Shown here one piece after another: positions 9,268-17,901 of a DNA stretch of 64,000 nucleotides. The notes under the pieces were generated by a model that searched no databases, had not been told where the DNA came from, and saw only the letters and a program-made list of their open reading frames with translations. The position numbers and the translations under genes are program-made. Each line of letters starts with the position of its first letter. The first letter of the stretch is position 1. The stretch is from Variovorax paradoxus (GTDB lineage Bacteria > Pseudomonadota > Gammaproteobacteria > Burkholderiales > Burkholderiaceae_C), in assembly GCF_022009635.1 (NCBI RefSeq), contig NZ_CP091716.1:1069001-1133000 (forward strand), given 5' to 3'.

Positions 9268-10164
9268 ATGAATGCGAACTTCAGTCCTACGATTCGTCAA
9301 CTGCGTGCATTCCTCGCTGTTTACCAGCTGCGCAAGCTCAGCACGGCGGCTCAGCGGCTGTTCGTCACGCAGTCGGCGGTGAGCATGCTGATCCGCCAAC
9401 TCGAGGACGGGCTGGACACGCGCCTGTTCGACCGCACCACCCGTTCGCTCAAGCCGACCGCGGCGGCCGAGCAGATGATGGTCACGGTCGAGCGCATCCT
9501 GCGCGACGTCGATTCGCTCTCGGCCGACTTCCGCGAACTGGCCGCGCTGGAGCGCGGTCGCGTCACGCTGGCCATCACGCCCACGCTCGCCGGCTTCCTG
9601 CTGCCCGACGCGATCCGCGCGTTCGCCGAAAAGCATCCGGGCGTGCGCGTGCTGGTGAACGACTGCGCGCCCGACCAGTTCATCTCGCGCATCATCGGCG
9701 AGCATGTGGACTTCGGCATCGGCACGCCCGAGCGTCCCGGCGCCGAGGTGGAAGTGCAACGCTTCATGCGCGACCACCTGGCGCTGGTCTGCCGCATCGA
9801 CCATCCGCTGGCCAAGGCCCGCGTGGTGCGCTGGAGCGACCTGGGCGGCCACCCCGTCATCACGGTGCGGCCGGGCTACGGCGTGCGCCCGCTGATCGAC
9901 GGCACCGCGGCCGACGCGGGCGTGGCGCTCGACGTGGTGAACGAGGTGTCGTTCCTGTCGACCGCCATCTGGATGACCGCCGCCGGAATGGGCGCGTCGA
10001 TCATGCCCTCGGCCTTCGCGCGCGCCGAAGCCGATCCGTCGCTGGTCATCAAGATCCTGAGCGCGCCGCGCGTGGCGCGCGATATTTCCATCGTCACCAA
10101 GCGCGGCCACTCGCTCTCGGCAGCGGCGCGCGCCTTCATCGAGGCATTGAAGCGCTCCCTATAA
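9268..10164 (+). CDS. LysR-family transcriptional regulator
   Basis: 298 aa. The N-terminal winged helix-turn-helix reads IRQLRAFLAVYQLRKLSTA then QRLFVTQSAVSMLIRQLEDG, followed by LFDRTTRSLKPT. The C-terminal part (from about residue 95, GRVTLAITPTLAGFLLP) is the usual effector-binding periplasmic-protein-like domain. The start at 9268 leaves a standard length. It is divergent from the Bug receptor and monooxygenase genes and is the obvious candidate to regulate them and itself. Confidence 0.93.
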   Translation: MNANFSPTIRQLRAFLAVYQLRKLSTAAQRLFVTQSAVSMLIRQLEDGLDTRLFDRTTRSLKPTAAAEQMMVTVERILRDVDSLSADFRELAALERGRVTLAITPTLAGFLLPDAIRAFAEKHPGVRVLVNDCAPDQFISRIIGEHVDFGIGTPERPGAEVEVQRFMRDHLALVCRIDHPLAKARVVRWSDLGGHPVITVRPGYGVRPLIDGTAADAGVALDVVNEVSFLSTAIWMTAAGMGASIMPSAFARAEADPSLVIKILSAPRVARDISIVTKRGHSLSAAARAFIEALKRSL

Positions 10165-10165
10165 T
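10160..10165 (+). promoter_or_regulatory. Possible -10 box for the DUF3053 lipoprotein gene
   Basis: A perfect TATAAT covers the stop codon of the LysR gene about 34 bp before the lipoprotein start. No strong -35 is visible at 17 bp spacing, so this is tentative. Confidence 0.3.
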
Positions 10166-10198
10166 TTTTTTCCGATAACAACAGAGAGGGCCTTGCCC

Positions 10199-10909
10199 GT
10201 GAGAACTTTCATTCGACGTCTCGGGGCCATGTCGCTCCTGCTCGCCTTCAGCTTCGCACTGGTGGCCTGTGGCAACAAGGAGGCCGAACAGCGCAAGGCC
10301 TTCATCTCGTTCCTGCAGACCCGCGTGCTCGACAAGCCCGGCCTGCGCGTGCCGGTGCCCACGGCGGAAGAAAAAGCCTCGTTCGGCGACTACGCGCAGC
10401 ACTATGCGGTGATCACCGATTTCAACGAAGGCATGAACCAGTCGGTGAGCAAGCCGATGGGCGAAGTCATGGCCAAGGGCGCGCTGCGCTCCGTTGCCGA
10501 CCTGGCCTCGCGCCGCGACGACCTCAAGGCCGCGAAGGACGGCCTCAACGGCCTGCGCACCGCGCTCGACCGGCAGACCGCCAAGGCCGACGCCGCGCAT
10601 GCGCAGCTCAAGCAGCCCGACGACCTGAAGCAGGTCTACGACAAGGCATACGAAAAAACCGTGACAGTGCCCGCCGCCACCTTCAGGGAAGTGTTCCCGG
10701 CGCTGGACAACGTGTTCGACAGCGCGCTGGCCGTCGGTGCGTTCATCGACCAGAACAAGTCGAAGATCCAGGTCGTGGGTTCGAGCGTCACCGTGACCGA
10801 CGCCGCGGTGCAGGCCGAACTCAACAAGATGCTGCAGCAGCTCAACGGCCAGTCGAGCGCCATCAACGCCGCGCAGCAGAAGATGCTGGCGATGGTGCGC
10901 GGCTCCTGA
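10199..10909 (+). CDS. DUF3053 (YiaF-like) lipoprotein
   Basis: 236 aa. A lipoprotein signal peptide ends in FSFALVACGNKE (lipobox LVAC), so it should be acylated and periplasm-facing. The rest is helical and charged (VLDKPGLRVPVPTAEEKASF, DLKQVYDKAYEKTV), matching the DUF3053 family. The GTG at 10199 is chosen because AGAGAGGG ends 8 bp upstream, whereas the TTG at 10193 is too close. Function unknown. Its 3' end converges on thiL with a 21-bp gap and no evident terminator. Confidence 0.8.
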   Translation: MRTFIRRLGAMSLLLAFSFALVACGNKEAEQRKAFISFLQTRVLDKPGLRVPVPTAEEKASFGDYAQHYAVITDFNEGMNQSVSKPMGEVMAKGALRSVADLASRRDDLKAAKDGLNGLRTALDRQTAKADAAHAQLKQPDDLKQVYDKAYEKTVTVPAATFREVFPALDNVFDSALAVGAFIDQNKSKIQVVGSSVTVTDAAVQAELNKMLQQLNGQSSAINAAQQKMLAMVRGS

Positions 10910-10930
10910 GCGGAACTGCGCACCCCCGCG

Positions 10931-11887
10931 TCAGACGAAGTGGTCGAACGAGCCGAAGCGCTGCGACACCGGCGCGCCGGCCGCATCGACGATGCGCAGG
11001 CCGGCGTCGGCCTCGATGCGACCGATGCGCGCCACGGGCGTCGCGCTGCTGAGGCCCGCTTGCTCGACCGCGGCGCGCGCTGAAGGCGGTGCGGTGAAGA
11101 CCAGTTCGTAGTCGTCGCCGCCCGAGAGCGCGCAGGTGCGCAGGATGGCGGTGCTCAGGCCCGGCGCCTCGGCGGCGATCAGGGCCGTGGCCGCATCGGC
11201 GTCCAGCGTGGCGCCGACATTGCTCGACGCGAGGATGTGGCCCAGGTCGCCGATCAACCCGTCGCTCACGTCCACCGCCGAAGACGCGATGCCGCGCAGC
11301 GCCTGCCCCAGCGCCACGCGCGGCGTGGGTTGTTCCATGCGTGCGCGCGCCGACTCGAAGGCCTCGGCCGACAGCGACACCGTACCGCGGAACACCTCCA
11401 GCGCCAGGCGTGCGTCGCCCAGCGTGCCGCTGACCCAGACGTCGTCGCCGGCCCGCGCGCCGGAGCGCAGCAGCGCCGCGCCGGCAGGCACTTCGCCGAA
11501 CACCGTGATGCAGATGTTGAGCGGGCCGCGCGTGGTGTCGCCGCCCACCAGCTCGCAGCCGTGCGCGTCGGCCAGCGCGAACAGGCCGCGCGAGAAGCCT
11601 TCGAGCCAGGGCTCGTCGACACCGGGCAGCGCCAGCGCCAGCGTGAAGGCCAGCGGCTTCGCGCCGCAGGCGGCCAGGTCGCTGAGGTTCACCGCCAGCG
11701 CCTTGTGGCCCAGCCGCGCCGGATCGACGGTCGAGAGAAAGTGCCGGCCCTCGACCAGCATGTCGGAGGACACCGCGAGCTGCATGCCCGCGGCGGGCGC
11801 GAGCAAGGCGCAGTCGTCGCCCACGCCGAGCGGGGAGCGCGTGGCGGGGCGCTTGAAGTAGCGTGTGATCAGGTCGAATTCACCCAT
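10931..11887 (-). CDS. thiL: Thiamine-monophosphate kinase
   Basis: 318 aa. ATP-dependent phosphorylation of thiamine phosphate to thiamine diphosphate. Seen motifs: EFDLITRYF at the N-terminus, SPLGVGDDCALL with the metal-binding Asp pair, SSDMLVEGRHF, VNLSDLAACGAKP and GGDTTRGPLN, all diagnostic of ThiL in the AIRS/PurM fold. The first 19 bp overlap the end of phnN, so it appears to be read from the phnF-DUF1045-phnN transcript, an unusual place for a thiamine gene. Confidence 0.95.
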   Translation of the reverse strand: MGEFDLITRYFKRPATRSPLGVGDDCALLAPAAGMQLAVSSDMLVEGRHFLSTVDPARLGHKALAVNLSDLAACGAKPLAFTLALALPGVDEPWLEGFSRGLFALADAHGCELVGGDTTRGPLNICITVFGEVPAGAALLRSGARAGDDVWVSGTLGDARLALEVFRGTVSLSAEAFESARARMEQPTPRVALGQALRGIASSAVDVSDGLIGDLGHILASSNVGATLDADAATALIAAEAPGLSTAILRTCALSGGDDYELVFTAPPSARAAVEQAGLSSATPVARIGRIEADAGLRIVDAAGAPVSQRFGSFDHFV

Positions 11888-12462
11888 GGAGCGAGCATAA
11901 GCGGTGCGCGGCCCGTGTCGATCTGCAGCGCGCGGACCAGTTGGGCGCCCGCGTCCGCGAGGGTGTGCTCGTTGTGGATCTCGATGGCGGCCAGCCCCGG
12001 CGGTATGCGGAAATCGAGCGCGCGGCGCACGCGCGCCTCCACCATCTCGGCCGACTCCCGCCCCCGCGCCATCAGCCGGCGGCGCAGCGTGTCGACGCTG
12101 GCCGTGACGTGGACGACCGTCATGTCGGGAAAGCGTCGCGCGGCCTCGGGCAGGTAGGCGCGCGATCCGTTGACGACCACGACGCCGCCCGCGCGCGGCG
12201 GCGACAGCTCGGCATGGCGCACGCCGTAGCAGAGCCCGTTGGCCTCCCAGTCGAGCCCGAAGGCGCCGGCTTCGCGCAGTTGCAGGAAGCCCGGCACGTC
12301 GATGCTGTCGTGCTGTTCGCCGTCGGCCGTCGCGGGGCGCGTGATGGTGCGGCGCGCGAAAGTCACGCCCGCCTCCTGCGGCAGGTGGTTCCTCAGCCAG
12401 TCGAGCAGGCTGTCCTTGCCGGCACCCGAAGGGCCGGCGACGTACACCAGGCGGCCGCTCAC
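11869..12462 (-). CDS. phnN: Ribose 1,5-bisphosphate phosphokinase
   Basis: 197 aa. Converts ribose 1,5-bisphosphate, the late product of the C-P lyase pathway, into PRPP with ATP. The P-loop is GPSGAGKDS near the N-terminus, and FARRTITRPATADGEQHDS matches the guanylate-kinase-like PhnN family. The GTG start at 12462 overlaps the stop of the DUF1045 gene (GTGA), indicating coupling. It belongs to the leftward arm of the phosphonate locus and overlaps thiL by 19 bp. Confidence 0.93.
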   Translation of the reverse strand: MSGRLVYVAGPSGAGKDSLLDWLRNHLPQEAGVTFARRTITRPATADGEQHDSIDVPGFLQLREAGAFGLDWEANGLCYGVRHAELSPPRAGGVVVVNGSRAYLPEAARRFPDMTVVHVTASVDTLRRRLMARGRESAEMVEARVRRALDFRIPPGLAAIEIHNEHTLADAGAQLVRALQIDTGRAPLMLAPWVNST

Positions 12463-13193
12463 AGGCCCAGCTCCATCTGCGCGAGGCACACGAAGTCGGC
12501 GCCCGGCGAGGGTTCGGCGAAAAGGCTGATGGCCTCGAAGCGCGGCGGGGGCAACGCCAGCAACGGCGCGAAGTGCCGTTGCGCCGCCGCCTCCAGTGCC
12601 GCCACAACTGCAGGCTCGACGCCGCGCAGCGAGCCGGTCAGCGACATGTGGAAGCGGAACCGGTCCAGCACGAAGGGGTAGCCCCAGCGCAGCAGCAGCG
12701 CGTCTTCCTCGGGCGTGAGCCCGGCCGCGCGGCGCCGTTGGAGCTCGGCGGGCGAGAGCGGCTCGGCAAAGGCGTGCAGCCCTGTCACGCAGGCATCGGC
12801 CACCGCGCGCAAGGCGGTGCTCGGCCCGGCGGGCACGAGCGCCAGGAAATCGTCGAGCAGCGCGACCTTCAGCGCCGGCATGTCGAAAGGCTTCCAGGCC
12901 TGGCAGAGCATGCGCAGGCCGGCGCGCAGGCCCGATGCCTCGATCTGCGGGCGCAGCGTGAAGGGGGCGGTGAGCGTCGCATGCCAGCCGTAGCGCCGGG
13001 GCGCGGCCATGAGCCTGCGCAGCTGCTCGGGCGGCACGCCGTCGATGTCGGACTGCGGCCATGTGCGCCCGCTCGCCGCGCAGCGGCCCAGCCAGCGGCT
13101 GCCGGCTTCCCACCAGTCGCTTTCGACCGGCGGCGCGAAGTAGGCCGCATAGCGGTGCGCCCGGCCGGGCTCCGCGGCGTGGCGTTCATTCAT
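12459..13193 (-). CDS. DUF1045 2H-phosphoesterase-fold phosphonate metabolism protein
   Basis: 244 aa. Two H-x-T/S-L motifs, H71-A-T-L and H182-M-S-L, are the paired catalytic histidines of the 2H phosphoesterase superfamily, about 110 residues apart. DUF1045 genes are known companions of C-P lyase operons. No phnP is present in this locus, so it is a natural candidate to open the 5-phosphoribosyl 1,2-cyclic phosphate made by PhnJ; this is inference. It overlaps phnF by 8 bp and phnN by 4 bp. Confidence 0.85.
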   Translation of the reverse strand: MNERHAAEPGRAHRYAAYFAPPVESDWWEAGSRWLGRCAASGRTWPQSDIDGVPPEQLRRLMAAPRRYGWHATLTAPFTLRPQIEASGLRAGLRMLCQAWKPFDMPALKVALLDDFLALVPAGPSTALRAVADACVTGLHAFAEPLSPAELQRRRAAGLTPEEDALLLRWGYPFVLDRFRFHMSLTGSLRGVEPAVVAALEAAAQRHFAPLLALPPPRFEAISLFAEPSPGADFVCLAQMELGL

Positions 13194-13941
13194 CGTGGGT
13201 CACCGTCAGCGTGATGCGGTCGCCGGCGAACCAGGTGCGCGCGTATTCGATGGGCACGGCGGCGGTGTCGACGTTGACGCTCTCGACGAAGAGCACCGGC
13301 CGGCTCACCGGCTGGCGCAGGTGGGCGGCCACCGTGGGCTCGGGCATCTGCGCGGTGATGCGGCTGTCGCGCCGCGTGTAGTCGTCGACGCCGTGGGCCG
13401 CGAAGCCGGCGGTGATGGAGCCGGTCTCGCGCACCACCGCTTCGAGCCCGGCGAAGCGCGGCAGCGGAAAGAGGCGCTCGCTGAAGTGCAGCGGCTGGCC
13501 TTCGGCATCGCCGACGACGTTCAGGCACAGCAGCGAGCTGCGCGCCGGCACGTCCAGCACGCGGGCCTGCGCGGCCGTGGCGCGCACCGTGCTGGCGGCC
13601 ACCACGTGCAGCGCGCCGCGAAGACCGGCCAGCGCCATGCGCTGGTGATGGCGCGGGCGCTTGACCAGCGCCAGGTCCATGGCGAACTCCTCGACGTAGG
13701 TGCCGCTGCCCTGCGTGACGCGCAGCAGGCCCTGGCTCGTGAGGTCGGCCAGCGAGCGGCGGATGGTGTGTCGATTGACGCCGAACTGCTCTGCCAGTGC
13801 GTGCTCGGAGGGCAGCCGCTGCCCCGGGGGATAGACGCCGCGCGCGATGGCGTCGGCGATGTCGGCGGCGATGCGGGTCCAGAAACTGTCGCGTGGGGAA
13901 CGGGCCGGAAGCGATGCGGGAGAGCTTGTTGTGCTTGTCAT
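13186..13941 (-). CDS. phnF: GntR/HutC-family phosphonate operon regulator
   Basis: 251 aa. The N-terminal winged helix reads GVYPPGQRLPSEHALAEQFG then VNRHTIRRSLADLTSQGLLR, followed by a GSGTYV hinge. The C-terminal UTRA ligand domain (about residues 95-250) ends in IEYARTWFAGDRITLTV. PhnF proteins repress phn genes until phosphonate or phosphate-state signals appear. It is divergent from phnG, and GT-x-TA-x-AC operators occur in the phnF/phnG gap and before phnC, giving a direct link to its targets and to autoregulation. Confidence 0.92.
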   Translation of the reverse strand: MTSTTSSPASLPARSPRDSFWTRIAADIADAIARGVYPPGQRLPSEHALAEQFGVNRHTIRRSLADLTSQGLLRVTQGSGTYVEEFAMDLALVKRPRHHQRMALAGLRGALHVVAASTVRATAAQARVLDVPARSSLLCLNVVGDAEGQPLHFSERLFPLPRFAGLEAVVRETGSITAGFAAHGVDDYTRRDSRITAQMPEPTVAAHLRQPVSRPVLFVESVNVDTAAVPIEYARTWFAGDRITLTVTHDE

Positions 13942-13985
13942 GAACTTGTCTTGGGCGCTATCTAAGCTCGCGCCGGTTGTCGAAT

Positions 13986-13997
13986 TTGTCTATACAA
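13986..13997. promoter_or_regulatory. Probable PhnF operator 1 (phnF/phnG gap)
   Basis: TTGTCTATACAA, a near-perfect 12-bp dyad containing GT-C-TA-T-AC, the GTxTAxAC core bound by HutC-type GntR regulators. It lies 45 bp from the phnF start and 22 bp from the phnG start, so it could block both. It differs from the site at 19843 at only two positions. Confidence 0.65.
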
Positions 13998-14018
13998 CTT
14001 TCTCAGAGTATCACTTCG

Positions 14019-14522
14019 ATGTTTCATGCTTTTGACACGGAACCGGCCGGGCGTCCACTCGACCGCGCGCAGTGGATGGCGACGCTGGCGCGCGCCCCGC
14101 TCGAGCTGCTGGAGCCGGCGCTGGGCGCCCATGCGCAGAGCGCGCCGCACTGGCTGCGCGCACCCGAGACCGGGCTGATGATGGTGCAGGGTCGCGCCGG
14201 TGGTTCGGGCGAGCGCTTCAACCTCGGCGAAGTCACGGTCACCCGCTGCGCGTTGCGGCTGGGCGAGGTGGGCGCGCCGGTCGGCGTTGCCTACGTGATG
14301 GGCCGTTCGCACCGGCATGCACAACTGGCGGCCGTGGCAGACGCGCTGCTGCAAGACCCGGCGCAACAGGCATCGCTGGACGCGCAAGTGCTGGCGCCGG
14401 TGCGCCGCCATCTCGAACTGCAGCGCGCCCGGCGCCATGCCCGCGCGCAGAGCAGCAAGGTCGAGTTCTTCACCGTCGCGCGCGAAGCCGGCGGCACCGA
14501 CGGCGAGGAAGACACCGAATGA
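14019..14522 (+). CDS. phnG: C-P lyase complex subunit PhnG
   Basis: 167 aa. A core subunit of the PhnGHIJ carbon-phosphorus lyase complex, which together with PhnI attaches phosphonate to the ribose of ATP. Recognised by RAQWMATLARAP at the N-terminus and by LGEVTVTRCALRL and GYVMGR-like (AYVMGRSHRHAQLAA) motifs. The ATG at 14019 follows the operator by 22 bp. A start at 13977 would place the operator inside the coding region and is less likely. Its stop overlaps phnH (ATGA). Confidence 0.94.
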   Translation: MFHAFDTEPAGRPLDRAQWMATLARAPLELLEPALGAHAQSAPHWLRAPETGLMMVQGRAGGSGERFNLGEVTVTRCALRLGEVGAPVGVAYVMGRSHRHAQLAAVADALLQDPAQQASLDAQVLAPVRRHLELQRARRHARAQSSKVEFFTVAREAGGTDGEEDTE

Positions 14523-15148
14523 CCGCGCACGATCTCTCCGCCCTCGGCGCCGGTTTTTCCGACGCGGCGCTCGGCAGCCAATCGGTGTTCCGCGCGGCGC
14601 TGCATGCGCTGTCGCATCCCGGCCGCGTGGTCGAGCTGCCGCACGATGCGCAGACGCCGTCGCGCGGCCACGCCGCATCGGCCGCATTGCTGCTTGCGCT
14701 GCTCGACCCCGACTGCACGCTCTGGCTGTCGCCTTCCCTTGCCGGCAGCGACGCGGCCGCATGGCTGCGCTTTCACACCGGCTGCGTGCTGGTCGATGCG
14801 CCCGAGGCCGCGCAGTTCGCATGGGTGGCCCAGGGCGACGAATGCCCGCCGCTCGAACGCTTCGCCCAGGGCAGCGACGCCTACCCCGACCAGTCGGCCA
14901 CCTGCGTGCTTGACGTGGCCGCGCTGGGCGAGGGCGGTGCCGGTGCATGGACGTTGCGGGGCCCTGGCATCCGCGACAGCGCGTCGATCGCCGTGCAAGG
15001 CCTGCCGAGCGATGCGGACGCAGCGGCATTCACGTCGCAATGGGCCGCCAACCACGCCGCCTTCCCGCGCGGCATCGATGTGTTCCTGGCCGCGCCCAAG
15101 CAGATCGTCGGCTTGCCGCGCACCACGCGCATCGAACAGGAGGCTTGA
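14519..15148 (+). CDS. phnH: C-P lyase complex subunit PhnH
   Basis: 209 aa. Dimeric core subunit of the C-P lyase complex with a PLP-transferase-like fold but no cofactor. The N-terminal GFSDAALGSQSVFRAAL followed by SHPGRVVEL, and near the end GIDVFLAAPKQIVGLPRTTR, are strongly family specific. It is coupled to phnG by a 4-bp overlap and separated from phnI by a single base. Confidence 0.95.
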   Translation: MTAHDLSALGAGFSDAALGSQSVFRAALHALSHPGRVVELPHDAQTPSRGHAASAALLLALLDPDCTLWLSPSLAGSDAAAWLRFHTGCVLVDAPEAAQFAWVAQGDECPPLERFAQGSDAYPDQSATCVLDVAALGEGGAGAWTLRGPGIRDSASIAVQGLPSDADAAAFTSQWAANHAAFPRGIDVFLAAPKQIVGLPRTTRIEQEA

Positions 15149-15149
15149 G

Positions 15150-16247
15150 ATGTATGTCGCAGTCAAGGGCGGTGAAGCCGCCATCCTCAGCAGCTACCGG
15201 CTGCTGGCCGAACAACGCCGCGGCGACGCGGACACGCCCGAGCTGTCGGTGCGGCAGATCCGCGAGCAGCTCAAGCTGGCCGTCGACCGCGTGATGACCG
15301 AAGGCTCGGTGTACGACCCCGAGCTGGCCGCGCTCGCCATCAAGCAGGCGGCCGGCGACGTGGTCGAAGCCATCTTCCTGCTGCGTGCCTACCGGGCCAC
15401 GCTGCCGCGCCTGGGCACCAGCGTGGCGCTCGACACCGCGCGCATGCAGCTGGACCGCCGCATTTCCGCCACCTTCAAGGACCTGCCCGGCGGCCAGGTG
15501 CTGGGCCCGACCTACGACTACACCCAGCGCCTGCTCGACTTCACGCTGCTCGCGAACGGCCAGCACGGCCAGCAGGAAGACACCGCGCCGGTCGCGCCGC
15601 CGCAGGGCGAGGCGCCCACCTTCACGCCGCGCGTGGTCGACCTGCTGAACCACGAAGGCCTGATAGAGACCCACGATGTGCCGCCCGGCGACCCGGCCCC
15701 CGTGGACCTCACGCGCACGCCGCTGCGCTTTCCCGCCGACCGCGCGACGCGCCTGCAGAACCTGGCGCGCGGCGACGAAGGCTTCCTGCTGGCCATGGCC
15801 TATTCGACGCAGCGCGGCTATTCGCACAGCCATCCCTTCGTCGGCGAGATCCGCGTGGGCACCGTGGAGCTGGAGATCGCACCGGAAGAGCTCGAATTCA
15901 CCATCTCCATCGGCGACATGGCGCTCACCGAATGCCAGATGGTCAACCAGTTCGCCGGCAGCAAGACCGAGCCGCCCAAGTTCACGCGCGGCTACGGCCT
16001 GGCCTTCGGCCACAGCGAGCGCAAGGCGATGGCCATGAGCCTGGTCGACCGCGCGCTGCGCGCCGAGGAGCTGGGCGAGCCCGTCGAGGCGCCGGCGCAG
16101 ATGCAGGAGTTCGTGCTCTCGCACAGCGACAGCCTGGAGGCCTCGGGCTTCGTGCAGCACCTGAAGCTGCCGCATTACGTCGATTTCCAGTCCGAACTCG
16201 AGCTCGTGCGAAAGATGCGCGCCAACGGCGCGGGAGACCCGCAATGA
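15150..16247 (+). CDS. phnI: C-P lyase complex subunit PhnI
   Basis: 365 aa. Catalytic nucleosidase-like subunit that, with PhnG, PhnH and PhnL, displaces adenine from ATP by phosphonate. Begins MYVAVKGGEAAI, with later SVYDPELAALAIKQA, GYSHSHPFVGEIR and the conserved FTRGYGLAFGHSERKAMAMS near residue 290. Length is normal for the family. ATGA overlap with phnJ. Confidence 0.96.
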   Translation: MYVAVKGGEAAILSSYRLLAEQRRGDADTPELSVRQIREQLKLAVDRVMTEGSVYDPELAALAIKQAAGDVVEAIFLLRAYRATLPRLGTSVALDTARMQLDRRISATFKDLPGGQVLGPTYDYTQRLLDFTLLANGQHGQQEDTAPVAPPQGEAPTFTPRVVDLLNHEGLIETHDVPPGDPAPVDLTRTPLRFPADRATRLQNLARGDEGFLLAMAYSTQRGYSHSHPFVGEIRVGTVELEIAPEELEFTISIGDMALTECQMVNQFAGSKTEPPKFTRGYGLAFGHSERKAMAMSLVDRALRAEELGEPVEAPAQMQEFVLSHSDSLEASGFVQHLKLPHYVDFQSELELVRKMRANGAGDPQ

Positions 16248-17116
16248 CCACCGCCACCACCTACAACTTCGCCTACCTCGACGAGCGCACCAAGCGCATG
16301 ATCCGCCGCGCCATCCTCAAGGCGGTGGCCATCCCCGGCTACCAGGTGCCCTTCGGCTCGCGCGAGATGCCGCTGCCCTACGGCTGGGGCACCGGCGGCA
16401 TCCAGGTCACGGCCGCGGTCATCGGGCCGAAGGACGTGCTCAAGGTCATCGACCAGGGCTCGGACGACACCGTCAACGCGGTCAACATCCGCCGCTTCTT
16501 CCAGCGCACCACGGGCGTGGAAACCACCACGCGCACCGGCGACGCCACGCTGATCCAGACGCGCCACCGCATTCCCGAAGCACCGCTGGCCGAAGGCCAG
16601 GTGCTGGTCTACCAGGTGCCCGTGCCAGAGCCGATGCAGCGCCTGGAGCCGCGCGAGACCGCCACCCGCACGCTGCACGCGCTGGCCGAGTACGGCCTGA
16701 TGCACGTGAAGCTCTACGAGGACATCGCGCGCTACGGCCACATCGCCACCACCTACGACTACCCGGTGCTGGTCAACGGCCGCTACGTGATGTCGCCGTC
16801 GCCGATCCCGAAGTTCGACAACCCGAAGCTGCACATGAACGCCGCGCTGCAACTCTTCGGCGCCGGCCGCGAGAAGCGCATCTACGCCGTGCCGCCCTAC
16901 ACGCCGGTCGAGAGCCTGGCCTTCGACGACCATCCCTTCGAAGTGCAGCGCTGGGACGAGCCCTGCGCGCTGTGCGGCGCGACCGACAGCTTCCTCGACG
17001 AAATCATCACCGACGACCGCGGCACCCGCATGCACGTGTGCTCGGACTCCGACCACTGCCAGTCGCGCCAGCAGGCCGCGACGCCCCGGCCCGAAACCGA
17101 ACAGGCGCTTGCATGA
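16244..17116 (+). CDS. phnJ: Alpha-D-ribose 1-methylphosphonate 5-phosphate C-P lyase (radical SAM)
   Basis: 290 aa. The enzyme that breaks the C-P bond using a 4Fe-4S cluster and S-adenosylmethionine, yielding an alkane and the 5-phosphoribosyl 1,2-cyclic phosphate. Cys241, Cys244, Cys266 and Cys272 are present in the pattern CALC...HVCSDSDHC, as in the E. coli protein, and Gly32 lies in IPGYQVPFGSR, the proposed glycyl radical site. All key residues are intact, so the pathway should work. Overlaps phnI and phnK by 4 bp each. Confidence 0.97.
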   Translation: MTTATTYNFAYLDERTKRMIRRAILKAVAIPGYQVPFGSREMPLPYGWGTGGIQVTAAVIGPKDVLKVIDQGSDDTVNAVNIRRFFQRTTGVETTTRTGDATLIQTRHRIPEAPLAEGQVLVYQVPVPEPMQRLEPRETATRTLHALAEYGLMHVKLYEDIARYGHIATTYDYPVLVNGRYVMSPSPIPKFDNPKLHMNAALQLFGAGREKRIYAVPPYTPVESLAFDDHPFEVQRWDEPCALCGATDSFLDEIITDDRGTRMHVCSDSDHCQSRQQAATPRPETEQALA

Positions 17117-17901
17117 ATCCGCTGAACTCCCCATCCCCCCTGCTGCGGGTGCGCGGCGTCGGCAAGCGCTACGGCGAACGCGTGGCGCTGCACGGCGCAT
17201 CGTTCGACCTGTGGCCCGGCGAGGTGCTGGCCGTGGTCGGCGAATCGGGCTCCGGCAAGTCGACGCTGCTCAACGCCATTGCCGCGCGCGACCGGCCCGA
17301 CAGCGGCAGCGTCGAGTTCCAGGTGCGCGGCGGCGGCCTGCAGGAAGTTTTCGCCATGACCGAGGCCCAGCAGCGCCTGCTGGCCCGCACCGACTGGGGC
17401 TTCGTGCACCAGAACCCGGCCGACGGCCTGCGCATGGACGTGTCCGCCGGCGCCAACGTGGGCGAGCGGCTCATGGGCCTGGGCGAGCGCCACTACGGCC
17501 GTCTGCGCGCCACCGCCGCCGAATGGCTGCAGCGCGTGGAGATCGACCCAGCGCGCATCGACGACGCGCCGCGCACCTTCTCCGGCGGCATGCGGCAGCG
17601 CCTGCAGATCGCGCGCAACCTGGTGACGCAGCCGCGCCTGGTCTTCATGGACGAGCCCACCTCGGGCCTGGACGTGTCGGTGCAGGCGCGCCTGCTCGAC
17701 CTGCTGCGCCAGCTCACGCGGCAGATGCAGCTGGCGGCCATCGTCGTCACGCACGACCTGGCGGTGGCGCGCCTGCTCGCGCACCGCATGCTCGTGATGC
17801 AGAACGGCCACGTGGTCGAGGCCGGCCTCACCGACCAGGTGCTGGACGACCCGCAACACGCCTACACGCAACTGCTCGTTTCCTCGGTACTGCAACCATG
17901 A
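17113..17901 (+). CDS. phnK: C-P lyase-associated ABC-type ATPase PhnK
   Basis: 262 aa. Soluble ABC-type nucleotide-binding protein that docks on the PhnGHIJ core through PhnJ rather than on a membrane permease. Walker A is GESGSGKST, the signature FSGGMRQRLQIARNL, Walker B LVFMDEPTSGLD, and the switch His is in VTHDLAVARLL. The position inside the lyase operon and the oligopeptide-ABC-like sequence identify it. ATGA overlaps on both sides. Confidence 0.95.
   Translation: MNPLNSPSPLLRVRGVGKRYGERVALHGASFDLWPGEVLAVVGESGSGKSTLLNAIAARDRPDSGSVEFQVRGGGLQEVFAMTEAQQRLLARTDWGFVHQNPADGLRMDVSAGANVGERLMGLGERHYGRLRATAAEWLQRVEIDPARIDDAPRTFSGGMRQRLQIARNLVTQPRLVFMDEPTSGLDVSVQARLLDLLRQLTRQMQLAAIVVTHDLAVARLLAHRMLVMQNGHVVEAGLTDQVLDDPQHAYTQLLVSSVLQP

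Noticed and set aside
13942..14018. Pho box in the phnF/phnG gap
   Set aside because: TTGTC-like repeats are present but spaced about 9 bp apart and poorly match the 11-bp CTGTCAT repeats bound by PhoB. The GntR-type dyad explains them better.
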